From the NCBI GenBank assembly GCA_030077755.1, contig JAQJZZ010000010.1:3534001-3598000 (forward strand): a DNA stretch of 64,000 nt, read 5' to 3'. Below the pieces are notes generated by a model. It ran no database searches, was not told the origin of the DNA, and saw only the letters and a list, made by a program, of their open reading frames with translations. The position numbers were made by a program, and so were the translations under genes. This DNA is from Filosporella fistucella. Lineage: Eukaryota; Ascomycota; Leotiomycetes; Helotiales. Below, in pieces: positions 47,518 through 58,460 of this stretch; positions within the stretch are counted from its first letter, which is position 1; each line of letters begins with the position of its first letter.

Positions 47518-48912
47518 AAAGTACTCCCAGCTTCGTGACCATACTGGAGTATCGAACTCCTTAATAGTGTCAAATTCCAATCCAACAGTTTTGAGATTGG
47601 GCAAGCTGTGCTCCTTGTTGAAGAGTATCCTGAGGCAGAGGTAAATGCAAAGGTAAATTCCTGAATGGCAATGTGTGATTTGTAAGTGTTCCAGAGATTC
47701 CGGAAGCTTGGAAATCATATCGAGTGCAAGTTCTTTGGCACGAATCGGGGAGACGTGGCGAGACACACTATATGCACTCCATACATCTATGGTGAGAGTC
47801 TTCAGGTTCCTGAGATGTTGAATATTGTCCATACGATCTTCAACGAATTCTCCTTTAAGGTCGTCGATTATAAGATGTTCTAGGCCGTCGATAAAGTGGT
47901 CCTGCTCGATTGCCTCCCAAATATTTCCGAAAGTAAATATCTCGGGTTCGTTCGCTAAGTCGGCCGTAATCCACTCTAATTTTCGAAGATTTTGGAACGG
48001 GTTTAGATAGGATCCCAAGAACAAATCGTCAATCGTGCTGCGTTCAAGTCTCAGTTCCTTGGTTGGAAAAGCATCCTCTGGAATCTCCGAGTCATCACTA
48101 TTGGCAAGATCACAACAGCGAAATTGCGTCACGGAATTGAGTTTGAGGAAGGGTATTGTGTGTCTGATCTGTACGCCGTGATTCCATTCGGCACCTCGTT
48201 CTTGCGTAGATCCTGAGTATGGGTTCTAGTGTCATGGTAAGTCGAGTGTCCTGCCGTTTTGAGACTTAGCACCGCTTCTTACCTGGAATAACTCGACATA
48301 TGTCAGGTTTCCCATCATGGCATTTTGCATACCCTGTGTTTGCTCGAACATCGCCTGGCTGAAGAGTTTCTCGATATATGGGAATGACGTTACTTTGCCA
48401 TAGTTCTCCAGAGAAATGGACTGAAGATTTGGAGAAATCATTCTCAGAAGGAATGCAACGACAGCGTCCCAATTGCGACTGGAGAATACTTGTTTCATCC
48501 ACTTGTCACGATGAGATTCGTCAAGCAATGGCAATGCCAGCATCTTTTGGTGTATCCATTCTTTTTGTCTTTCGCTAACCTCCCACATATTGAGATCGCC
48601 GAGAGTCGCAAGATCCTGGTGAGCTATGAGTTCCTCGTAATCCCGTTCGTTATCGTAGACACCGTGGCAACGAAACTTCTTGACCAATTTCGCAAGTTCT
48701 GGCTCCTTGACTAGGCTTCTGAAGTACAATGGGAGTATGGCTCTCGACGATCTCTTCTTTCCATCTCCATTGGCGTTGAATTCAGCGAAGAGGCAAGGAC
48801 GCACCAACAAAGAAAAGTGCTTTGATTGCAATGAGAGGCTGTGGAGGTCTTTCCGTCCTAGACACTCTATCATCTGATTCAAGGTCTCGTTGGGTAGATC
48901 GGTGATGCGCAT
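47452..48912 (-). CDS. F-box protein, hypothetical substrate adaptor
   Basis: Two exons (48912-48283, 48225-47452; 1404 nt) give 467 residues. The start MRITDLPNETLNQMIECLGRKDLHSLSLQSK is a canonical F-box (LPNE.L..I...L....L..L...SK). The middle is charged, then a Leu-rich C-terminal region (LRLERSTIDDLFLGSY, LEHLQITHCHSGIYL) suits LRR-like substrate binding. A likely partner of the SKP1 protein encoded in this window. The 57-nt intron joins ELFQ to NPYSGSTQERG; the acceptor CACTAG is the one that keeps the frame. The last ~20 codons lie in an inverted repeat, so the C-terminus may be recent. Confidence 0.8.
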
Positions 48913-49369
48913 CGTGATGGTGTTGTGAAGTTGCTTGGAGGGTTTGCAGATATGCGCATTGTTTATTGTAGGGCAGTGACGAGAGAGGCTAAAAGTTGCA
49001 ACTGTCTTTTTTTTGGCAGGAGACGAACTAGTCCCATAAACGAAATGTTTAACTTTGCAATTCAATGCCTAGCCTATCTTGACTCAGGTAAAATTGAACT
49101 TATCCAGCTGGGACAAAGAAGGATATTCAGCTCGATTTGGTTTAGCGAGAGATTATATATATAATGAAGGACGACAAGGGTAGGAAGAATATATACTCAC
49201 AAATTCTATGAACCACCTTGCGCTCATCTGGCAATCTGAATGCCCTCAACTAGGACGGAAGAGTTTCTCTATTCTGATTCTTCTATTCTCGTCTTCTCTC
49301 TCCCCCCAGGTACCAAAGTACCAGCAAAACTACATACAATCCACCCCATCCTCAAAGTACCCCTCCCCC
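48913..49369. other. Intergenic
   Basis: About 0.46 kb. Holds the upstream flank of the F-box gene and the 3' flank of the C48-like protease. No gene seen. Confidence 0.5.
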
Positions 49370-50410
49370 TCACAACCCCATGCTGAATCCAAACTTGATT
49401 CCAGCCAGGTACAATAGTAGGCATCGTCGAATTTCGTTTGGCTCTTGGGAGAATAGGCGCTGGCATACCACTTTATGTGGATTTTGGTACAATATGACGT
49501 CCCGTCTGCTGCGGCGCTTGAGCTCCTCGTATATGGTGTGGAGACATCGGACTCGGAGCAGAAACGTATCGACTTCAAGTTCGTTAGGCTCGCCACGAAG
49601 CTTTTTGATGGCATTGTAAAGTGCAATTATGCCACAATCATTGCCGTTCTCTTGTTGTGCTGAGTCCATGCCGATGAATGAGGATGGATCAGAGATTTGA
49701 GGGAAGCCAGAGGCTCCACGGATGAGCTTCTCCAGGGCGATCATCTTTGCCTTCATCCTGTCAATGGTCTCAAAGTCCAGAGCCCCCTCCATTGAGTCAT
49801 AGACCTGGTGCAGCCACCCATGCTCGTTCATTACCATTGTACACATGATCCAATGGACACCTTGCTCGTTGAGGAAGTACACAATGTGGGTTGTGTTACC
49901 CGGTACTGTGTAAATTCCTCCCTGGTTCCACAGCTCTTCTTCGACGTTGGACTCCATAGCCATGACTTGGAGATCGAGATGCGTCTCAAAGCCCCACTCT
50001 TGCTGACACACTTGATCATAAGCAATGTTAGCATAAGTTGCCAAATCTCGTGCGAAGTATCTTGTTGGACACTTGCTGATTGAAGTCAGGACAATGAGTA
50101 CGTTCAGCAAGTTCTCGTCCAGCCAAGCAAAACGTAGCTGATCCGTATCCAGACGAGTCAAGACACCTTGTAGGTATTGTGGTACGAGAGACAGGATCTG
50201 GTCGAATGTGACAGCAACTCCAGCTTGCAGCCTGAGAACAGACGAGGCAAGTTCCTCATATTGTCCGTTGGGAACCATTTTGTTTATGATTGCTAACATG
50301 CCAGTCAAAATGTCTTTCTCCCATGAATCATCCGTCGCATCTTTCATCTGGGACAGAAAAGGGACCATTGTCTTGAGGCCATCAACATACGCTTCTCTTT
50401 GGAGAGACAT
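49370..50410 (-). CDS. Ulp1-like (peptidase C48) cysteine protease
   Basis: Intronless, 346 residues, no match to housekeeping Ulp1 size. Catalytic landmarks: FAWLDENLLNVLIVL at about residue 95 (the Ulp1 WLxDE..I motif), GVHWIMCTM (His186), VYDSM (Asp205), and QENGNDCGIIALYNAI (Gln253, Cys259, spaced six residues as in Ulp1 QxNGxDCG). All four catalytic positions are therefore intact. C48 enzymes process SUMO or related modifiers; stand-alone fungal copies like this are often accessory, occurring in transposons or expanded families. The gene lies next to repeats and lacks introns, unlike most of its neighbours. Confidence 0.85.
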   Translation of the reverse strand: MSLQREAYVDGLKTMVPFLSQMKDATDDSWEKDILTGMLAIINKMVPNGQYEELASSVLRLQAGVAVTFDQILSLVPQYLQGVLTRLDTDQLRFAWLDENLLNVLIVLTSISKCPTRYFARDLATYANIAYDQVCQQEWGFETHLDLQVMAMESNVEEELWNQGGIYTVPGNTTHIVYFLNEQGVHWIMCTMVMNEHGWLHQVYDSMEGALDFETIDRMKAKMIALEKLIRGASGFPQISDPSSFIGMDSAQQENGNDCGIIALYNAIKKLRGEPNELEVDTFLLRVRCLHTIYEELKRRSRRDVILYQNPHKVVCQRLFSQEPNEIRRCLLLYLAGIKFGFSMGL

Positions 50411-50632
50411 GTTGACTAAAGACGTACGTGACTATTGATTGATGAAATAGTTGACCAAGGTATATGTGAGTAAGGTATGAGGCCCTTGATTCTTCGGGTA
50501 TGTGTCTGAGTGCTGATTCTTCGTGAGCTAAGTGACACTGCAATTCTTCGTGTAAGATTGAGGCTCCTGATTCTTCGTGTGAAGTTTCAAGTGGTCAATC
50601 TCCGTGTGTAAGTGAAGCACCTAAACGTTCGC

Positions 50633-50829
50633 ATGTGATGCGAAGCCCCAATGTGTATATGTACAGCTTTGCTTGTCGTTTATGATGTAACAATTCTCCG
50701 TGCAAGTGTGTGGCTCTGGATTATTCGTATGTAATGCGAAGCTCCAAGATGTATGTGCACAACTTTGCTTCTCGTTTATGATGTCAAGTCGTTACTCTCC
50801 GTGCAAGTGGATAGCTCTGGATTGTTCGT
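50633..50829. repeat. Two ~98-bp direct repeat units
   Basis: Unit 1 (50633-50728) and unit 2 (50729-50829) both begin ATGTRATGCGAAGC, contain TTTGCTTSTCGTTTATGATGT and CTCCGTGCAAGTG and end GCTCTGGATTRTTCGT. Weaker copies of the CTTCGTGT motif lie upstream from about 50500. Confidence 0.8.
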
Positions 50830-51420
50830 CGACTTTGCGACACTATTGATCTTTTCAGTATATGTGAACTTGCTGGATCTTTGCCCGTCCTGCGTAAATG
50901 TCGATTGTTCGTGGTATTGTGAAGGCGCTTACTGTTCGTGTAACTTGTAGAGTTCAGCAGCTCCCAGCGAAGATCATATAAAGATTCGAGATGTGATGCT
51001 GTGAATTGCTCGGGACATCTGTGTGTCTTTCTCAATGGCTCTGTTGACCTTGTTTGATGACTTGGATGGTTGAGACAAACCTGTGCTTGTTTGTGTGCCT
51101 GGAAGCTGATAAGTCGTGGCGAAGGAGGAATTTTGGACTTGAAATATCACACCAGTGGTTGATTGTAGCCTCGAGGTAGCTGAATTCCCCTGCTATCCAG
51201 TAGGATGGGTTCGTCGTAAGAAAGTCGAGCTATGGGAGATGGATCTGTTGAGGCGCTGCGAGTCCCTCCGAATCTTGTGATGGAATGTTGTCTTTGAAAT
51301 GTCAGATCAACGATGACACTTCGACTCACGACCACTGGTCCTCTCTCGTCAGAAAATGAGATAATCCAACTTGTGAGTTGCTTGAGCTGACAGAGATTGA
51401 GCTGTTGCGTGTTTGTGTGA

Positions 51421-51565
51421 CGTTCTGGATCGGGTGGGAGAAAACGTGTAGATTTGAAATATCGACACACGTCCCAAATCGAGCGAGAAAGAATGAATGG
51501 GTTTGATATATCGACACACGTTCCGAATCGGGCGGGAGAGAACGTGTGGGTCTGAAATATCGAGT
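51421..51565. repeat. Three tandem 49-bp units
   Basis: Units at 51421-51469, 51470-51518 and 51519-51565 share CG..TCG.GAGA and ATATCGA. Units 1 and 3 differ at seven of 45 positions, all transitions. The period is not a multiple of three, so a conserved peptide is not being kept. Confidence 0.9.
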
Positions 51566-52229
51566 TCACAGTTGCGAGTTAGCTTTTTACTCGACGCTTC
51601 TGGTGCCGCCTCGACGCCGCTGCTATCCTTTCCGGGCGCTCCATTCTAGCTTAGACGACTAAGAAATTCTCCGCTCAAAAAGCTTATGTGGAAGATCAGA
51701 GACTCAGTCCATCACTTTACGGAAAACATACCATATGTTTAAACCCAGGAACACAATGCCTGCTGCCTCCGGATTGAAACCGTGAAGGGAGTCTCTGGGC
51801 AATGTAACAGATGGTATCCATCCTCATATGAAGCTGATTCGCCCGTCCGGTACCCAGTCCAAACGAGCCCACTTCAAATCCGTCTCTAGAATAGTGCCAT
51901 ATCGAGTGTACCTCAGGAATAGAGTCGCTTTTATACTGGCCACTAACACCATAGTCAGCTTGGAATCCACAAGGAAGAAAGCAAGATATGGATTGAAAGG
52001 AGCTTGTCCACCACTGGGAATAGTCGCCTCTAAGGTCGTCTATGTAGTTGTCTTAATTGTCCGTGACTGGGAAAGTCAGCAATTGTCTTCCTGAAACTGG
52101 ATTCAAGGTATACTTGGTATAGAAGGCGCTCTAAGTCATGTCCGGGCACGCCACTCGCTCTTTGTACACATAAAGACAGGTGGCACAGGAAGACAGGTGT
52201 CAAAGCTAGGAGAGTTAAGCGGAGTCTGG

Positions 52230-52830
52230 TTGAAAGGTAGTTTAAATACCTTGGAAAAAGTCTACTGGTAGCACCCGCCGCTTCTAGATTATTAGAAACG
52301 CGGGTGAATACTATTGATCTACGAGTAGTAAGTGAATCTAGCTTAGCAAAATGGGGAGATCTTTGGTTTACCAAGTGACTTCAACACACTATGCAAGTAG
52401 CACTCGCCGTTCCTGGATGACTATGAAGTTAGTTGAATATTGCAAATGAAAAGGTAATAAGGAGATACAACTGAGCGAAGAGGGCCAGAATTCTGGATTA
52501 ACAAGTAATTCAAACATATTGTCCATCTGGTACCCGCTGTTTCCGGACGACCAGGGAGGCAGATGAACTCTAGAAATGACTAAGTGGTTGGTAGGTAGGG
52601 CTTAGCAAAGTTGGGAGGAATTCTAGATTAAAAAGTGATAGGAATATACTTTATAAGCACTTCTATCTTCGAATAAATAGAGAAGCAAGTGAATATTAAA
52701 AATGGATGAGTAGCAAACGGGTATAACTTATCAAAGCGGGGTAAATCTTTCAAAAAGAATGGTTTGAATACACTATATGTAATACTCGATTTTTAAGTTA
52801 TTCCAAGCCTCAAGTGAATCTCAAAAGAGA
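52230..52830. repeat. Degenerate ~130-bp tandem array
   Basis: A block containing AAGTGAYTYAA followed about 15 nt later by a TRGYACYCGCYG..TTCYGGA motif recurs near 52240, 52372, 52502, 52632 and 52755, with a further degenerate copy near 52990. Spacing is 124-132 bp. Units are highly diverged. Confidence 0.65.
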
Positions 52831-54793
52831 GAAATAAGAAATAATAATTGCTCCACAAATAGCACTTGCTATTTTGCAATAACACAAGAGTTCATTTGAT
52901 ACAAGAGCCTATAGGGTGCAAGAATAGAAATAACGACGAGTGTTCACTGCTTGCGATAGTAAACATAAGCATGATTCTCCTGTCAAGGATAGCCATTGAC
53001 TTTATAGTAGTAGCCGCTGCTTCTAGAAATTAAAGACCCAAGTGAATAATGTGAAAACCCATCCGCAAGTGGCATTGACTATAAAGAAGAAGATAGCGGA
53101 TTATGAATAGTTTCTAGAATTACCTTAGAAATGCTTTATAAGACCCCTCACAATCTTAGGCAATTGAATGGACAAAGTGGGAGCTGGACATGTATACGAA
53201 GTATATCGCGATAGCTTGAAAGAAGAGCATAAACGGAAAATTATTTTGATGAGATGATCTGAAAACTTAATACCCAAAAAGAGTAGATGTTAGTAGTCAG
53301 AGAGTCTACCATAGAGCTATTAGATAGATGCATGCTGTTGTCATTGAATTGAGAGCACTTTAAGTTCAAATATCTCTTTGCAATAGACAACTAAGAACGC
53401 CTGCGAACTTGGATTTAACCATAGACAGAAAGCCAATACTTGAAGTATAAAATCTTATGTGACCATCGGCCACCAAGCAGAGAGAGTAGACGAAAGTCTG
53501 CAAGAATGGTATGGGAGAAGGTAGCTTGAAGATAGTATTCAGGGCGACCTGCTAATGGACATTTGAAAGCCAGGAAAAGCAAGTGGAGGGCTACTTCAAT
53601 TACAATTTGAAAGACTACTCTAGTGGCAACTGCTAGTTCGAGATCGGATAAAAGTAGCTCTTGATAGTATGCAATACAATAGTATAACAATAGAACTCGC
53701 TTATGAACATGTCCTTCGTGTGACGTGATATCAGCCCATTGCATGAAGAGCTTAATATGTGATTGAGGTGAAAGCTTTTCACGACATATTTCGAAGCAGT
53801 ATACCAATTTAGTAAAGATGCATATGAGTTTGACTATAACATTTGCACTAAACAAGATGGGATGCAGAAGTAGCAAGACAAATATTACCACTTGATTTAG
53901 GATACAGTTTAAAAACAAATATATGCAAACATTTAGCAAGCTCCTCAGAACACAAAACACCTATATCATTGAGCCTGCCTACATAGTCCTTTGAAAGCGA
54001 ATGGTAAAGACCTCAAATCATTAAATGGATATTAGTCCCTTCCAGAAATCGAATTGTCCACAAGCAATCCCGGTCCGGTCCAATTCATCAGTAAATTTGA
54101 AGTATCCAGCGACCGGCCAAGTGCAGGCTAACCTCGGAATCTGGGCATAACATCTACACCATCGAAACCACCTGATATCACTAGATGCCCCCGCACTCAA
54201 GATATCACTGTCACAAGAAATTCGGATCTCTGCCAGTTTGTTGTCAGGAGGTTAAGTTTGGCTGGAGTTCAAGGTTTCGGAAAATTAAAATGGTGATGGC
54301 GGACGACGGAATAATTATCGGATATACTATCACCCGAGCACCATGACATAATGAGTGGTAGGCTGTGGCTTGTCATGATTATGGTTATAATACATTTCAG
54401 ACTGCCCGGAAGAAGTGGTTCTGCAAGGGAATTTCCATGCAGACGTCGCCAACTAGTGATAAATATTAATGTTGCAACCAGAAAGTAATAGGTAAGAAGG
54501 CATAGAACGAGCAATTTCCATTGTACAGCTAAGTTTTAGGAAATAATGAATGTCGTTCTCAATCACATTCATTTCCAAAGGCAAGAGTCTTATAACTCCA
54601 ATATCATTCTGTTCAATGTGTTGCTATGAATGTATTCAGCCAAATTAGTCATATCTTTCCTAGTCCAACCCTCGTCACGTACCATATTGCAAAATTCCAA
54701 TAGCCCTAACAATTCCCTGTGGTAACTAATGCCAACCACATAAAATCATCGTCTCACTCTAGCCAACAAAGAACAACTCCAGCTATTTCAAAG

Positions 54794-55045
54794 TCATCGT
54801 TTCTTCCCCTTCGTCGTTTTTACGCCACCTTTCTGTTGCACAGGCTCGGCTCCATCTCCTGCAGCGCCTTTTCCAGCCCTTTCAGCAGGCATGGCACACT
54901 CCTCACAATCTTCGCCCATGCGGATCGTATGCCAAATACTCTTCTTCTTGCATGGAGTTTGGACGAGACTGGCTGCTGTACAGTATTTGCCTAAAGCGTA
55001 CGTGATGTGCTTACAGGTGTAATGATGGGCGTACCAATGACACAT
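54794..55045 (-). CDS. Small Cys/His-rich hypothetical protein
   Basis: From the ATG at 55045 the frame gives 83 residues: MCHWYAHHYTCKH then GKYCTAASLVQTPC and MGEDCEECAMP, then a basic Lys/Gly tail (KGGVKTTKGKKR). Six cysteines and five histidines suggest a zinc-bound small protein. The frame is open upstream to a stop near 55160 but lacks an ATG there; an acceptor-like CCAG (55163) means a 5' exon is possible. Pattern reminiscent of small fungal proteins of unknown function, memory only. Confidence 0.5.
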   Translation of the reverse strand: MCHWYAHHYTCKHITYALGKYCTAASLVQTPCKKKSIWHTIRMGEDCEECAMPAERAGKGAAGDGAEPVQQKGGVKTTKGKKR

Positions 55046-55940
55046 GGCGACAATCCGACTGACAATAATGATTCCTGCTCCAATTTTATTGGACTGGTTG
55101 GAATTTGAAGCCGTATGATGATGGATAGGCTCGCTCACAGTCAGAACGGATCGCTGGAATGGGTGTCAACTCCGAAATCGCTGCTGGGTGGTTGCAGTCT
55201 GAATGAAAGAAGGGGATTGTTAGCTGAAGGGGTCCGTGGGAGATTTCAGATCAATCAAGTGATTGAATGAACGTACGAGAATCTCCGATAAAAGGTCCGT
55301 TTGAGATGTTGTGTTTGAATAAATGGAAATATGTGGATAGTTGAGTTGGCAAGTGAATTCTTGGTTGGCAGAAGAGGCGTGTATGAATCTTGTGATGAGT
55401 ATGACGGCGTAACAAACCTCTTCTTATAAGAGTTCCCATCCGCCTCACCTTCAGAGATCTACTATCTCGTCATCTACGTACCTTTCCGAGAGCGAGTACG
55501 TATGTACAACGGCAACTTTGCATCATTGTCAACGTTTCATAAGCTTGGTATCGAATATGATAGACCAGTTTTGACCTCAATGAAGCCTTTCAGATACAGA
55601 AATCATCCTGCCCTACCCGACCGACCTGTTTGCCTCGGTAGATTGACTATTGTTTCGACTTTGGGCCTGAATGAGGCGTCTGTGTAACAAGCGGATTTGT
55701 ATTGGCTTGTTCCACGTTGCGCTGAATTTTGTTGGGAGTCACTCCAGTTGGGGAGCAAAGATGAGTCGTTCGTGATGAGGGGAAGAGCAATCACCCATTT
55801 TGCTTGCGGCTCAGATCTCTGTGAGGCAGAATATTGATCGCCATCGGATGCTCGGATCTGCCCAAAGCTGTAGGGCTGCATAGAACAATCAGTGGGAAGC
55901 CATAGAAACCCGGCAACTTGCCTGACAGTTACAATCAAAT
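55046..55940. other. Intergenic
   Basis: About 0.9 kb with no supported gene. Confidence 0.45.
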
Positions 55941-56837
55941 TCAGAAGAAATGTATGAGGTTGTAGATGGCAAACGAAAACGCCCTGGATTTGAAGTACCA
56001 AGAAATGACAGAAGCAAATGACTCTGTTTCACGTTGTACGGCACGAGAAGCGCTCAGGCCCAAAAAAATACAAGCTCCCAAACATCCAATTCGAGATCCA
56101 ACAGATCGATAAGTCCAAATTGGCAGGACAAAGTCCGTATATAAACTTTGAGAAAACAAGAATTTGGACAATGAGGTTCTAGAAGCTCACTAGAACAGTC
56201 GTCAACGCTGGTTTCCTTTGTGTCCGCCGCATGGCGATTCATTTCGGCATCCCTGTAGTGTTTCGCGTAAAGGTCGCCTTCTGGGTTTCTCACCGCCATT
56301 CCAAGATGCTGTTTGCCGACCGAGCGAATTGCTGTCCCCATCGTTGCTGCTGTGGAATTGGACAGCCGGAGAAGAGGGGAGGCCGCATATTTGAAGGCCA
56401 AGTGCAATGGATTGAGGTCATTGATGAGCTGGCAGTCGAGAGAATAGAGAGGTTGGGCCAGTGTGCGATGGGAAGACGTTCATATAGCCGTAGCCCATCC
56501 TGTGGATACTTCCTGCCACGATTTCTACAGAGCTCTTTAGCACTACTATTGGGTGACCCGAGTATGAAGGTCGTGGAAATGACATGGCTGGGGACTACGG
56601 GTTGTCCAGTGAGAGCGCAGAAGCAGAACTTAGCCCTACCTGCGCTCTCAAGCCCGCATGAACAAGCGTCCGCTCGGCGATTTTCCATCCCAAAAGAAAA
56701 AATATACGTATCAAAAAGGAAAGCTCGTGTACCATAAATGTGAGACAGTCATGTTGCAGATTCCGGTAGTCTTCACTTCGTCGTCTCGACAGAGATACCG
56801 TAGAGGTCGGGAGAGAATTGGAAAAAGCAGATATCAT
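55941..56837 (-). CDS. Tentative three-exon hypothetical gene
   Basis: A coherent segment reads LINDLNPLHLAFKYAASPLL and RLSNSTAATMGTAIRSVG, then GMAVRNPEGDLYAKHYRDAEMN and ends ETSVDDC (about 56450-56190). It can be joined upstream through a pyrimidine-rich acceptor to an exon ending GWKIAERTLVHAGLRAQ, and downstream to SFASVISWYFKSRAF ending IYNLIHFF. Donor and acceptor sites fit but the model is unproven, and the upstream exon start is arbitrary. It could instead be a broken gene. No family recognised. Confidence 0.3.
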
Positions 56838-58460
56838 CTACCACTTCGGGAGGATCAGAAGTACTGTACGGAATAGTTAGTGACAGTGGATCAAGCCAAT
56901 GTCCACCGAAAGAAGCCTGGCGCAACCACCAGCATCCACCGCTTCAAGCACCAAAGCCGGCGACCACGTCTCGTTCTCGTCTCGTCTCGTTGCTGCGCTG
57001 CCACGTATCTTGCAGGAGTCTTCAACGCCAGAATATGCAGCTACAGCGGTCATACATCTGAGATCATTGCTTGTGCATCAGGAAAAGCTGCATGGCGACG
57101 GGGGAAATCAAGTGGTCGGCGGGTCCCAGTGATAATTAGATCTTCTCGCTGCACTTTTTCTTGACTATTTGTCTGTTCTGCACTGCTTCAATTGCTGTTG
57201 TTGTTGTGCGTTCGCGGTTTGCTTGTACCTCTATTCCCAGACGTGTCGACGTCCCAACGCTCGTTCAATCGAGGGTCCAGCAGATCCTCACCCATTTTCC
57301 GGCCAAGTCAATTCAGTTTGGGGCTCTCTGTCGAATCGCCGCAGCGCGTTTGAGCTCTCAATTGAGCTTCGGCTTGCCTGCAATTCCAGTTCCCAAATTT
57401 CTTGCCGACAACCTCGACCCCTCTCAGGACCGTCGCTGTCTTTCACCGCTGTTACCTGTCCCAGGTGCTGTTGCGCACTTCTGAGAAGTCGAAATGCTTT
57501 GTGCGCATTCCGGTTTATCGTTCGAAGGATTAAAGGGTTCGCGGCGACAGTTTTCCTGAAAATCAGGTGGCTGTGGCCTCGAAAAGTCCACCATTGGTTC
57601 TCGATCACTGCCATTCGCGCCTGAAGACCCGCCTGTAATAATAGTGGTCAGTAGAGCTCAATTGGATAGCAGGAGCCTGTCATCACTGCCCAGCGTCCAA
57701 TTCAGCGTCCCCGATGTCCTGGTTCTGACTGTGCGTAGTATACATTGGTGTTGGTGTGCCCTGTAGCAGGAGGAGGCCATTTTCGCAACCGCAAGGCTCG
57801 ACTCGACTTGCTTGTACATCATTCGATAATCGACTTGTTCTGTCCTATATCTAATCGTCTGATATTTCAGTGTTCTGGTAACACTAATAATTAAGAAGTT
57901 TCGTCGTTTGGGAGCCGAGGGAGAGTAGTTGTATTGTGATAGGAAGGGAGCGAGGCACCAAAATTCATATACACCACCTAAGTCACACTATTCACCATTA
58001 TCTACGTCGACAGTCACATCGATTATTCTTATACCCGATATCACACCCCATCAACTACTACGTACATTGTATCAACGAAGCTATACGCAACTCCTCAAAG
58101 CACATATTCACTTGGTATCGCAGCCTGGCATCCCATTCCCGCAATTTAACCTGAAGTCCTAAGCCCTGTCACTCATTATTCAGGCGGAGGTATGTACTGC
58201 CCGATATAAGATGCAGATGATTTTATGAATATGAGCTGATGAGAAGTCAAGTCTGTCGATTGCATTCAAACCTTAATCACCAAACACATCTAATATTGGG
58301 AACTGTGGAGACTGATATCGATTCGAGGCACTTGTTGTTACTGATTTTCCCACCAAATTTTAAACCAAGTCTTCATTACGATCCGCCTCCAAGCATTCAA
58401 TCTCAGTACCACTTTTGAACTCTTACGGGAAATACTGTTGTCCCCATCCTTCTCTATCCG
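56838..58460. other. Intergenic / leader of the 14-3-3-like gene
   Basis: About 1.6 kb. Several overlapping frames on both strands around 57.1-57.6 kb show no recognisable protein. Confidence 0.45.

Larger units (their letters stand above)
50411..54793. other. Repeat-rich, AT-rich accessory island
   Basis: 4.4 kb with no supportable intact gene. Contains a ~98-bp direct repeat (50633-50829), a 49-bp triple repeat (51421-51565) and a decayed ~130-bp tandem array (about 52230-52830); 52.8-53.9 kb is AT-rich. Minus-strand frames at 51147-51569 and 53415-53960 are fortuitous. Confidence 0.6.

Noticed and set aside
51147..51569. 140-codon minus-strand frame through the 49-bp repeats
   Set aside because: Repeat period is not a multiple of three, so the peptide repeats are in different frames; fortuitous.
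53415..53960. 181-codon minus-strand frame in the AT-rich island
   Set aside because: Leu/Ile/Phe-rich translation of AT-rich DNA with no family signature; neighbouring DNA is repeat-derived.
56231..56737. 168-codon plus-strand frame
   Set aside because: Opposite strand looks more protein-like and composition is unremarkable; no domain.
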